Shown: positions 1 through 11,539 of the stretch, piece after piece
Layout: each line of letters opens with the position of its first letter
Position numbering within the stretch: position 1 is the stretch's first letter
Assembly: GCA_025094145.1 (NCBI GenBank)
Contig: JALLLS010000017.1
Span: forward strand, 62,001 to 126,000
Source of the DNA: Spinellus fusiger
Taxonomy: Eukaryota > Mucoromycota > Mucoromycetes > Mucorales > Phycomycetaceae
Direction: 5' to 3'
DNA: 64,000 nt
Notes under the pieces: generated by a model
The model's input: only the letters and a program-made list of their open reading frames with translations
The model's database searches: none
Told to the model about the DNA's origin: nothing
Translations under genes and position numbers: made by a program

Positions 1-194
1 GGAAAAAAGTCCATTGAACATTCCATTTCTCATCTTAATTGTATGGCAATGTCTCCCCCTTTTTCGGACAAGTTCCCATTCTCTGGATAATATACAAGTC
101 ACATACAAGTCACTACCAATGGACCTGCAAGGAAGTGATGCCTCTTCTGTCCTTTTGCTCTCTACAGTCATTGCCCTCTTTACAGCTATTGCCT

Positions 195-3100
195 ATGGTT
201 TCCGTTTTTAAAGCAGTCAAAGAGAACAATGTAGAAATAGTAAAATGTCTGATTGGAATGGCTACAGGCACTTTTCATGCGTCACCGCTTATTTCTAAAG
301 AAGACCAACAATGGCTGCGGTCTCATATGAAAGCAGTAGGCAAAAAGCACTATAACCTCAACAAACGGTCCTATCGAGGAAGAACTGCACTTCACCTTGC
401 AGCTGCTATGAATAGAAAAAAAATAGCCCAACTCTTAATAGAGTGTCCAATAGTCAATATCAACCTACAGGACGAAGAAAATGGCTGGACTCCCTTGCAT
501 AAGTAGGTGCATTCTCCCTTTCCTTTTCCTATGGATGCTTATACCAAGTTAGGGCTCTGTATCTAGGGAATATAGAAGTAGCAATTCTTCTGTTGAATAG
601 ATCTGACTGTGATATTAATTTAAAGGTAGGGCACAGAAGAAACCCAATGTGTCATTCATACCAGTCTCGACATAGGATTGGGAAGGCATGGAAGCATTTG
701 AGCTCTTCAGCAAGACAATAAAAGACGCCTATCCCACCTATCGCCTGTTGGGACAGCCATCTGCACAAGAGATAGAGGATCATTCTTTGGATCCTGTGTT
801 GACATCACAACGTATTCCATCCTCACCAAAGACAGGTGGCACTGATCTTTATACATGGGGTGTCAACACAAACTACATTCTTGGATTGCCTGATTCTGAT
901 AATAGAGCACGGCCTGAACGTGTCCACTTGAATTTAGAGTCTCAAAAAACCCTGCAATGGATAGGTCGACCTTCTTATCTTATTCAGTCAGTTCATATGT
1001 CTAAATATCATATGGCAGTACTTACAAGTGAAGAGACGAATAACCTACTCTTGTGTGGATTTGGAAGAGGAGGTAGACTGGGGACTGGAAAAATAGCCGA
1101 TACTCAACTCTCTCTCCTCCCTATGCAATGGTCTGAACCTATTTCTAGTGTCGCCCTTGGCAAAGACCATACCATCGCTATAACAAAGAGTGGAAATGTC
1201 ATCAGTTTTGGAAGCAATCGCTATGGACAGCTGGGCTATGAAGTGGAGGCAGTGAAAGACGAGAGTCCAATGCAACTTTGGCCACGTAAAGTACAGGCTG
1301 CTGCTCTCAAGCGACAGCCTATCATTGGAGCGACAGCCTCTAACGTTCATTCTGTTGTTTACACTCGTAATGAAGTCTATACATTTGGATACAATCAAGG
1401 GCAACTTGGCTACCCGTGCTTTAGTGATGATGCCTGTCAAATGATGCCAAAGAGAGTAGGGTTTGGTGAGGAGGTTGTATCGCAGGTAGTGGCTACTGAA
1501 CATGCTACTGCTATCTTGCTTCAATCCCACAATGTCATTCTACTCTGCAATTATGGACAGCAAAGACTCATCTTTCCTATGCACCGATTTCCCTTGGATA
1601 GACAAGTCTCTTCACCTGTGCGCAGCTCCATTATCAGGATATTAGGCAGTGGGGGCTGTTTTATGGGGGCCATCACCAGTACAGGAGATGTATTTCTTTG
1701 GACATGCCAGTCTAATGCAGGGGCAAAACGTCAAAATGAAGCCTCAGAGATGGGGCCCCGTCAAAAATCAAAACAGAATGCAGCAGTGTCTGTCAGTGTA
1801 CCTAAAAGGGTTTGGATAGCTAATAAAGCACACCTGGAAGCACAGCAAGCAAGCATTGGTCAGGATGGAGAAGTGATTTTATCTACAAGGTCTGGGGAGG
1901 TTTTCATTGGCACTCCCATGAGTTCTAACAAGGGATCCGACTACAAATTCAGCAAAGTGCCATCCCTTCAACGTTGTGTCGGTGTGTGTGCTAGTCCAAG
2001 TGGTGCATTTGCAGCCATTCGTTCAGAGTACGAAATAAAGAAAGACAACATAAACAGGCCTTTTCTGGTGAAGGATCTTGTTTCCTCATTACCCCACAAA
2101 GTGATAGAACCATTATTAGAAGACCAGATACAGTGTTTTATCCAACAAAAAGAGAAAATCACAAGAGAGCTGGATACACAGGAAAAAGAAGAGAAGAAAA
2201 AGAAGGGGGAAATCCAAGAGACAAGACAGCAAGTGGAAGCTCAATGCAACCTACGAGTGAACAAAGCAATAGCAGAGGCATGGAAAGAAGTAGAGGTTTT
2301 AGCAGAGAAAGATGAAACCCTCGACATTGTATTTGTTTTTCAACAACAACAACGCTTGCATCTTCATAACACATTTCTGTCAGGACGGATTCGCTCTTTC
2401 AACCAAAGGGTCTGTGGGCATCCGAAGCATCCTCAACTTACTCTACGAAAGAATGAAAGACTTACAGAGATACATATTCCTACAGTGCACCTAGAGTCAT
2501 TCCTATTATTTGTTGACTATTTGTACACAGATAACTACCACCACCCTATGAGTACACTGTATGTTCCACCCGTTCTTTGTCGTGGCAGTCAACAGCCCTC
2601 CCTTAAAAGCTCTGTTCTCCAAAAAGACTTGGTTGAACTTGCTAGTCTCTTTGACTTGCCCATTCTCCTTCAATCTGCCCAATCCTCTTTTAGTTCTATA
2701 CCTTATCCAACACTCCTGACTGACATGGAATACCTCTTTGCAGAAGAAGCGAACAAGAATGTCCAGTTAAATATGAGAGATGGAGTTTTACTTTGCCATG
2801 AAATTATTGTTAGACAGCGGTGTCCATTCTTTGAAGGGCTTTTTGCTCCTGGATATTCATGGACAGAAGAGAGAAGACTGTCCTCCAACAGCCAATACAT
2901 TCCTGTAGATCTAAGCCATGTGTCTATAGATATTATGACACCTGTCTTGCGTTACATTTACACAGATCAGGATGAAGTACGCCTTTTTGGGGAGATTGAG
3001 AGAAACACGGCAAAAGAAATGATTGACTTTCTGTTGAATGTACTCAGTGTTGCTGATGAGTTACTTCTCTTGACGCTAAAGTCACTCTGTGAAAGCTCTT

Positions 3101-4739
3101 TAGTAGACTTTATCAGTTTGCGAACAGCCTCTTTTCTACTGGAGCAGGCTGATGTTTATATGGCCTCTACACTTAAAAAGGCATGTCTCATGTTTATTGG
3201 AGCCAACCTGCCTATTTTTATCACACCACATCAGCTTTATAAGACTAGATTACAAGGAAATGAAGCTGCTACACATGAAAGATCAGATAGCATGCTCAAT
3301 CATCTGGATAAAGGACTGATTGCTGATCTGGAAACCTACGTCCATGATTGTCAGGCAGTTCAAATGCCTTTTTCAAGACAAGAAGTCTTCAAGAAGAGTC
3401 TCTCATTGGACCTCAGTGATGAAGAGATAGAGTTCTCTACTTCATTGTATGCCATGTCACTAGAGGATATTCCTGTGACTAGCCATCAAATCGAAACCCT
3501 TGTGACCTTGCATCCTCCAAAGAAGACTGCAGCCGAAATACAGGTTGTTTCAGGCGTGCAGGGTGCTAAATCTCGCAAACCACACACCAATGTATCACCA
3601 CAAAAGGAAACAAAGAAAAGAGGTATTCGGCTGGATCTTGGCCTAGTTGAGAACACAAGTAGCTCCCAAACAGGACATCCAGCCAATGTCCCTGCTGTTT
3701 TCTCACGACAAGGATGGGGATCACCACATTCTCTGGCATCAATAGAGTAAGTTTAAAGTGGATGATTTGCTATTCCACAAAAAAAGGGGGAGAAAAGAAG
3801 AAAGAAAGAAGAAAAAAGTGTGTGCGCTTACAACATGTATGAAGCAGGCATTCTAGACCTTCTTTGAGAGAGATTCTCGAACAAGCACCATCAAAAATAG
3901 AGGCACTGACGAATGCACCTGTTGCTGCAGCAAAGGTAATAATAAAGGAAGAATAAGAAAATAGGAGTGATCAAGACTTGGGATGCTAACACCTGCTTTT
4001 ATTGACCTGATGAAAAACACAAAACACAAAACACAAAACAAATAGGCGATACTACCACCTAGTATCAAAAAGACATCTCAAAAGGAAAGACGTAAACAGC
4101 AACAGCAAGAAACAACAACAGCAACAGCAACAGCCGCCTTCTCTTCTTCAAAACCAGTATGGGGAAAGGTGGTGGCTGAAGCCTCAGAACCCAACACCTT
4201 CTCATTAAAGACGGAGCGAATCTCAAATCCACTCATAGACAAAGGATTCATCGGATTAGAAGAATGCAAAGACAAGAAAGTGTAAGTGATACAGGTTAGA
4301 CGACGACAGCAGCAACAACAACAACAATAGCAACAACAACTCACTGCTTCTGATTTATTACAGTTACATTGATAAGGGAAGCATCAAAGAGAAGAGTTTC
4401 ACTCAAAGACCTACAGCAGAAATCACTCTCAGTGGACCTCTGTTTGATCCCAAAAGAAGTCTAGGTGACTCCTTTGTCTGTGCTCCAATACGTCGTCGCC
4501 ATCATGCAACTGGACAACTCCTCCCTCCCTCTGAAGGATCAAAGGAAAAGCAATCATTTGAGGCTATTCTCAAGCAACAGATTCTAGAAGAAAGGCAGCT
4601 TAAAGGAAAGAAGCCCAAGAAGAGTCTGGTTCGTATCCAGGCAGAAGAGCGTGCCATTGAGAGTTTACATGACTATTATGTCCAAGTGGTGGACATTAAT
4701 AGTGGTGAATGGTTCGAGATTAATAGACTAGAGTCTTAG
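195..4739 (+). CDS. IBtk-like ankyrin / RCC1 / double-BTB protein
   Basis: Likely homologue of inhibitor of Bruton tyrosine kinase (IBtk); in animals that protein is a BTB adaptor for Cullin-3 ubiquitin ligases. Six exons fit in phase: 195-502, 553-625, 676-3746, 3857-3935, about 4046-4281 and 4364-4739. They give about 1380 aa, close to human IBtk length. Two ankyrin repeats come first (RTALHLAAAMNRKKIAQLL and WTPLHKALYLGNIEVAILL). RCC1-type blades follow at about nt 838-2010 (for example FGSNRYGQLGY), then a charged coiled coil (about 2130-2300) and two BTB domains (about 2310-2710 and 2745-3200). The C-terminal exon has the ILEERQ...KSLVRIQAEERAI helix seen in IBtk. The ATG at 195 is preceded by a good acceptor-like tract (ctctttacag), so extra 5' exons outside the window are possible. 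Convergent with the next gene. Confidence 0.85.
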
Positions 4740-5194
4740 AGAATAAAGAAAAACTGTAAGAACTGTGTAAATATTATGGACGAGATCAGTGTCTTCCCCT
4801 TTTCTATCTTTTCTATCTTTTTTTATTATTATTTATTTTTTCATAAGAGATAAGAGAAATAGGTATTATAATAGAAGATAAGTTTTCATTATTAAAGATC
4901 GTAAAAGATCATAATAAATGTTTAATAATAAATACAAGCACAAGTATAGCATTTATCATAAGCTATACTGCTTTATTGTTGTTTCAAATCAAGACTTTTC
5001 TTTTTTCTTTTCTTTTTTCTTTCTAATCTGTAATAAGGTACAGACAGTACTACTGATCATCAACTTTGGATAGTCATTTGAATCGGGTATACAACTTGCA
5101 TTCCTTTATTCAGCTTGCACAAACAACAACCACTACACTGTTTAAGTTCTACAAGCAACCCTTTTCTTTGATCCTGAGCTGTGGAGAGGCATGC
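4740..5194. other. Convergent 3' intergenic region
   Basis: AT-rich spacer between two converging genes. It contains several TTTTCTTTTCT tracts and AATAAA-like motifs that could serve as 3'-end signals for either strand. No exon seen. Confidence 0.5.
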
Positions 5195-6659
5195 TTAGTT
5201 TTCATCACCAGATTCTTCAGGCTGAAAACTATTCTTGTTATCATTAAAAAAGGACTCTATCTCCTTGGGTCTATGACCAATCAGCTCTTCCAAATCCTTT
5301 GTAGAACTGTCTCGAGGAGCAGTCTCAATGGCTTTGAAGAACTCAACGAGCATGTTCATCATAGGAGGCTTCAAGTGAAGACTGGGATCTGGAATAAACC
5401 CTGGAGCATCAGGACCACAGCTCTCTGTTCTATCTGTCAATATGGTATCAACAGCCCCTGTTACCCAGGAGATGGAACTCTGAACATAGTCTCCAAGGCC
5501 AAAGGAGGTCTTCTCAGGGCAAAACATGGCTCTCTTCTTATGGTTCTCACTGGAACAACGTCTCAAGGCGATCTTTTCAAAATAACTATACATCTCCTTG
5601 GAATCCAATTTAATGTATTTGATGGCCTTTTTATCATCTTGAATGGACTCATTGATGACCTTGACAATGGCATTGCCTGTGCAATGATTTGTGCCTGTGA
5701 GATGATGGATACGCTTTACAGCCCGGTCAGGAATGTCAGGCCCTTCGTTTAGCATGGTGTCTTGACTTTGGTTTTTGGGGCTGAACAATAAGGTTGCTAT
5801 AGCATCGCACAAGTCCAGTATATGGATCGAAGGAAACACTGTATCTATGGCCAATGGCAAACCAAAGCGAAAATCTTGCACCATAGGACTCCAAAAGTGG
5901 AAGAATTGATGAATGAAGGATATTCTTTATAGATAGATAGATAGATAGATAATGTCAAATAACTGTTAGAATATACAGGTCTACTCTAGAACATGTATTC
6001 TTCTAATCATGCGTACCTGTGAATACACCATCTTCCATAAGCATATGATTCGCGAAGATGTTCTTCCAAGACTTCATGCTGATAGAGCAGTCCATCCTTT
6101 TTCAGGTTCTTCTCATTATCATACCTGAAAAGTAGAAGAGATCAATTCAAGTTAAGATACAACACACACAAAGAGGTATAAAGAGGTATAAAGAGTGGAC
6201 ACTCATTCAAAGGCAACAGAGACAACTTACATGGAAATCATTTGGATCGACTTCACTTTTCCAGCAGAGGCAGCATCAATTATATTCTTACCATTGGACA
6301 CAGAGTACTTTGTTTCATCTGGCCATAACACAACTAATTTGACATTCTCCATTTGCTTCGTAACCAAGCTCAGGTTACTATAGTCCACCTCCTATGAGAC
6401 CATGGGTGTTCAATTTCAGTGCATAGACTGTCCCCTGGGGCATGCATTATTATCTTACTTGGACATCAACACCCATTTTATGGAGGTCTTCGAGGCCTTT
6501 GCTGATTGAACATAAAAGACGCACTCTCCAGTTCTTGCTTTTTATGTGGCCCTGTTTACGCTCTAGCTGATCAGCAATGTACCAAGCTAAAGAATGACCA
6601 ATGAATGTTTCTCCATTTGAGATGAGGATGTAGTGGTGGTCTGTAGTAAATCCACACAT
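5195..6659 (-). CDS. NmrA-like NAD(P)-binding Rossmann protein
   Basis: Four exons on the minus strand: about 6659-6459, 6390-6225, 6124-6018 and 5888-5195. The N-terminus reads as a beta strand followed by a glycine motif (LISNGETFIGHSL), a variant of the Rossmann GxxGxxG turn. Then come a DVQEVDYSN strand (second beta-alpha unit), a VKLVVLWPD strand and a region with LYQHEVLEEHLRES, as in NmrA-like and atypical short-chain dehydrogenase proteins where this helix follows the YDNEKN segment. The length of about 390 aa fits the family. NmrA in Aspergillus is a redox-sensing negative regulator; many relatives are reductases of unknown substrate, so no specific role is assigned. The C-terminal 100 residues are polar and unassigned. 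It converges on the IBtk-like gene. Confidence 0.65.
5925..5952. repeat. (GATA)n microsatellite in last intron
   Basis: Six to seven tandem GATA units in the last intron of the NmrA-like gene. The sequence just downstream, atgtcaaataac, also follows a GATA run at about 62845. Confidence 0.8.
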
Positions 6660-9237
6660 TGCTAAGGAATAAATCGAAGGCTATGTCCCAAAGTATGCTT
6701 GTTGTATTTATAGTTATTCATTTGTTTAAGAAAGGACTTGATGGAGTTGTAGTCAACGAGTCAACAGCAGGCTAATGTGTTCTTGCAAGTGCAAGTGCAA
6801 AAGCAAATCCAACTTTCATACAAGGATAGCTGCTAACTACTAGTTGAAGACACCAAGGTCACTAAGCATCCCAGGAAACAAGTCAACTGCTGGATAGAAT
6901 ACAGTCAAGTAGTAGTAAAAACCCACCTTCACAGCCTTTTCTTTCTACCGTAGAACATTCAGAGAAACCTGTCACTTAGCAGCTATTCAATGTGAATGAT
7001 AATACAAATAGTTCTGGGTCCATACTATCTTTTTATTTTTTAGTTTCATAATGCGAGCTACAACCTTGGGATACTTTAGAGAGGTAATTGACATCAAGAC
7101 GATCCCTTCTAGAACCTATCAAGTGCTCCCTCCCACATTAATATGACTCCTTTTATTGGACACCGTCTCAAGAACAAAGCAACTGATCATCGCTTTTTAT
7201 TAGCATTCTATTCAATATTAGTGATGGTTTCTTATTAAGAGACTATTTGGTTGTGTTCACCAAAGAAGATGAGTGATTCCAATTAAGAATGAGCATTCAA
7301 TTTAAATACCTGTATTGTGTATTCTAATATAGTGTATTTTATAATAATAAGAATAAAAGATTCAGCAGCTGGAGTTTGATTCCTATTTTATGATCTTCTC
7401 ATCACACCAGTGTCCATCTCAGATTCTTCTTTTGCAACAAGAAAACGCCAAACTAAGATTAACTGAATTTATAAAGTGCCAACATTTATTAATGAATTTA
7501 TAATAGAGTACCCATATTTCTTATTATTTTGGATCTAATGAATGATTCCTATTATTCTAAATAAAATAGAAAGAAAGAAAAAAAGGTATTGTTTTTTCTT
7601 TTGTAAATAAATTCAAGTGGGCTATAACAATTACAGCAAGAGGGTTGAGTTTACACCTATTTGGTTTTTCATACTGATAGAATAAGAGGCAAGCTTTGTG
7701 CCTGTTTTATTTATGGTCTGTAGTATTTCAGGTAGGATTGATGTGCTCCCCTCTTTTATTCTTCTTTTTCATTGAAGTTTCTAATAATCCCAATTGTTCA
7801 TGATTCTCTTACTTTTCTAATATTTCTTTCTTTCTTAATTTCTTCATTGCCATTGGAAAATGTTTTTTTTCTCTTTCCTTTTTTCGGTGTCTTATTTTTC
7901 TTATACCAACAGCAGGTCTAGAAGAAATCTCCTTCCCTATCCTTCCCTTTAGAGTAAACCATCATGCCCAATGCACATTCAATGGTAGAAGAAGATAAAT
8001 GACAAATAATTTAAACTGTTCTATACTCTTAGTATATAAGCAGTGTAGTTTTACAAATAGAGATGAAGAATATCTTTAAATATAAGCTACGATTACAGAA
8101 TATTCTTATCTTAATACATACACATAGCATAGGAAAGATGCCTTTTATTATCATTCGTGTGTATTCAGAGGAAATATAAAAGAGAGATCAGAAGATAGCC
8201 CCATAGTCTTTAATATGATATTGAGTCATGGTCATAGATAATTGAGTCAGCGATAGAAGAAAGAGTCCGCACGGCTTACCTGACGAGATAACCTCACCAA
8301 TGATAAACATTTACTGGACTCAGTCTATTAAGAAAGATCTGTTTTATTTTTTATTTTTATTTATTTTTATTTAAAATGCTCCTATAGAAATATGAGACTG
8401 ATGAAAAACCTATATTTCTATTGATCAGATCATTTGAGAAGAACAAGAGACTATCCATCAGTGATATATCCTGTGTCTCTGTGATAGAGCGTAGGAGAGT
8501 AGTGATATTGATCTTTGGAAAGATATACAGCATCAGATAGCAATGGATACCAAATAAATAGGATACAGACCCATACACCACTGCAGAGAGATCAGATAAG
8601 GTCTTTAGGTAGAATAGACAAGTAAAATAATAGACACCTCTGATGACTGTGTGTCTTGTTCTTTATCTGAAGAAGAAACCAAAAAGGTCCCCAGACAATG
8701 GTTGGAAGAAGGAAATACCTTGTCTCACATCAGAAATAAAACACTTCCTGGGTATGTATTTCAAAGGGTAGAATCTTGAACTAGCCGATAAAGAATCGAT
8801 CCAAAGACCGTCTGAATAAGCTGTGATAAATCCGATATTTCTAATTCTTATCTATTTATTATTTACACACACACACACTTAATTTGAATCCTATTAATAA
8901 TAGTAATAATAACACTAATAATAATAAAAAGGTCATTACACTCCAAGATAAACCCTATCAAAACATTCATCAACATGGACATGAATAGATAGCCTATGGA
9001 TTTATCTTGGAAGGTACAAGTTCTGGATGCTAATTGAGATCACTTATAGTGTAGGTCTGTTATTATGTCGTTTGATTATAGTGTATAAAGGCACACCTTT
9101 GACTTGTAATGCAGTAGGCTAAAGATATTCCAGCAGTAAGAGATGAGGTCTACATCCTTTGATATGAGTTGAGTCTAAATGGATCCACAGGCCTATTTCT
9201 ATCATAAACACGCATTCATTGATGGTTCTTTTGATAG
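6660..9237. other. Gene-poor AT-rich region
   Basis: About 2.6 kb with no credible exon on either strand: open frames are short and of low-complexity composition. It contains poly(T) and poly(A) tracts, a short (AC)n run near 8870 and AAT/ATA runs near 8900. It includes the upstream region of the NmrA-like gene at its left edge. Confidence 0.6.
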
Positions 9238-9436
9238 TACATAGTACATAATAATTAATACATAATAATTAATACATAGTAACTAATACATAATAACTAA
9301 TACATAATAACTAATACATAATAACTAATACATAATAACTAATACATAATAACTAATACATAATAATTAATACATAATAACTAATACATAATAATTAATA
9401 CATAATAACTAATACATAATAATTAACAATTAACAA
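9238..9436. repeat. 14-bp AT minisatellite
   Basis: About 13 head-to-tail copies of a 14-bp unit, ACTAATACATAATA, with C/T variation in the ACT/ATT position. The array ends in degenerate AATTAAC units. It lies about 290 bp upstream of the HTH gene start. Confidence 0.9.
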
Positions 9437-9727
9437 TTAATAATGAATTAAAACCACCCCCATTATTTGTTCGCTTGTTTTATACACAGTTTCTGATAGC
9501 AAAACAGAGTCTCTTTTCCTAGGCCATGATGTGCTTCCCCTTGTTCTATTCTCCGACCAGGTCTATGCGTGATGATGAAGGAAAAAGGAGAGCAAAGCGG
9601 AACAAATAACAAGGGAGTCAGACCGAGTGTTCACTTGTTTGCACTTTTGTAGGCAAATACCTCTCCCTTAATTCTTCTCTCCTCTCTTTCTTTTATATTT
9701 CCTCTTCCTCCACTAGACACTGCACCC

Positions 9728-10837
9728 ATGAAGAAATCACCCATGAAGAAATCACAAATGAAGAAGCCACACCCATCCGAAGCAGACTGCTGGTTCATTA
9801 TTGGCGCCCACCAAGCAGGTGCTACTGAGCGGCAGTGTGCAGACATGTCTGGTATACCAAAGTCAACCACCCACACAATTCTAGCCAACTTTAGAAAACT
9901 CGGTTCTCCTCATGCGTCTCTTCTCAACATGTCGTCTGTGATGGAGTCAGTGCCATGTAATGTCGTTTGTATAAAGTATAAATAACTCATTAGGACTAGG
10001 CAAAGATACAATGGTAAATACGCGTTCTAGTGATGTTATTGGTATTATTAATATTAGTGTTATTATTAATATTAGTGTTATTATTAATATTAGTGTTATG
10101 ATTAGTATTAGTATTGGTATTAGTATTAGTATTACTGTTACTTTTATTACTATTACTCTTATTAGTGAGTCCACAGGAATAACAGTGTGGCTTCTCTATA
10201 GACCTACTCAGCGGTAAAACCCCCACAACCACGGAAGAGAGGCCGACCCCGCACTTGTGTCAGGGAGACTTTTCCAACCAAGTTACTTGCACGCGATGTG
10301 CTCATTTCCTCTCGTTCCTACGCCAATGCATCCAGAGTGAGTGATGATCCACTGGCCAATGGCACACCACAAGAGTCAAACAGAGATTGAAGTTGTTTAT
10401 AGACTCTATTTTCAAAGACAAAGCCATCTGTGGTTGAACAAATGCCCAGTGCATTTTCCCCCACGCCAGAGAAAAGGTCCAATGAAAAAGAGGCATTTGA
10501 GGACAGCAAATCAATCCCCGTAGAACATTTGCCACTCACACCCTCTTCCCTGCCCATGGATGATTCTGACGAGGAGGAGGAGGCGGAGGAAGAGGAGGAG
10601 AGCATGGATCTATGGACACTGGAGGAAGACAAGGAGATATTAGCCCATGGATTGGGATTTCCATTGGCCAACAAGTGGAGGGAGGTGGAATCAGAATTTG
10701 ATGAAAGACATAGGGCTGATATGTGCTATGAGCGATGGATGTATTTGAAAAGGCGACTTGTGGGGGATATTCTATGCTTCCAAGTACCAGATCCAGTTGA
10801 GTCGATGGAGCCATTCACCTTGAAGGAGTGTCAATAA
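9728..10837 (+). CDS. Tc1-type HTH + GRPR + acidic/SANT-like DNA-binding protein
   Basis: Three exons: 9728 to about 9957, about 10209-10337 (ending at ATCCAGA|gtgagt) and about 10405-10837. Exon 1 encodes a basic N-terminus with MKKS repeats, then a Tc1/mariner-type helix-turn-helix (FIIGAHQAGATERQCADMSG, IPKSTTHTILANF). Exon 2 starts with an RKRGRPR AT-hook, the GRPR linker that separates the two HTHs in Tc1 transposases. Exon 3 has a long Glu/Asp stretch and a SANT/Myb-like segment with spaced Trp (DLWTLEEDKEIL, NKWREVES, YERWMYLKRRL). No DDE catalytic domain follows, so this looks like a domesticated transposase DNA-binding region used as a nuclear or chromatin protein (inference). The intron 1 borders are my best phase-consistent choice. 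Intron 1 holds an ATT/AGT microsatellite. Confidence 0.6.
10030..10165. repeat. ATT/AGT trinucleotide-like microsatellite in intron
   Basis: Imperfect tandem (ATTAATATTAGTGTT)n grading into ATTAGT and ATTACT units, inside intron 1 of the Tc1-HTH gene. A similar ATT/AGT array lies in intron 1 of the RasGAP gene (24238-24345). Confidence 0.85.
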
Positions 10838-11539
10838 AGAAGAGGGAAGACTAACAGGAGAGTGTCTGTGGGAGTAGAATAGGATGCGGTGGCTGGAGTG
10901 CCTTGTGGAGTGCCTTATGGATTGCATGGAAGAGAACCCACTCTAATGGAAAAGGGGGAGAATGAGATCTATAGAATGAGATCTATAGAATGAGATCTAT
11001 AGAGAGAATGAGAGAGAGAGAGCCACTTTCTATCCAGATCCGAGTGTCTTGAGAATAGTAGACGGCGTATCAACTCAACACATGGTTGGTCACCAGCAAA
11101 AGAACACAGCAGCAGCACTACCTGTGTAAAATATAAACAAGGCCCAGTCTGAGAGCGGAAACGGATGATCCTGTCACTGCTGAAAGAGAAAAACAGCAGC
11201 GCAGTTGTTTGTGAATTAGGAAGATTTGCTGTGAACTCATATTGGTGCAACAGCATTAATAGATGGAGTGTAACCTATCTCAACGTGCCTCGATTGCCTT
11301 TTTCTTCTTTGAGTCTATTTCATATCTTTCATCGTCCTTATTTTTGTCTCTCTTTTTTTTTTTTTTTTCCTTCTCTGTTTTTACTTGCTCATACCAATAA
11401 ATATCCTCTCCTCCATTCCACTCTCCTTTTCCCCTTTTCTCCCTCGTACCCCTCTTCTTGTTGCTGCCTGCCTCGTTAGACATCCCTGTTTAGGAGATAG
11501 ACGTAATTTATTAGACTATTTCCTATCTATCACTAGAAT
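10838..11539. other. Intergenic, with triple 14-bp repeat
   Basis: No exon seen. Around 10966-11000 the 14-mer GAATGAGATCTATA is repeated three times in direct orientation. A long pyrimidine tract (about 11290-11480) precedes the mucin-like gene and may be part of its promoter. Confidence 0.55.

Noticed and set aside
5066..5752. Plus-strand 228-codon frame opposite the NmrA-like last exon
   Set aside because: It begins with a non-ATG codon and is antisense to a spliced gene with Rossmann motifs; its sequence has no domain logic.
8357..8581. 74-codon minus-strand frame
   Set aside because: AT-rich, hydrophobic by composition, no splice or homology support.
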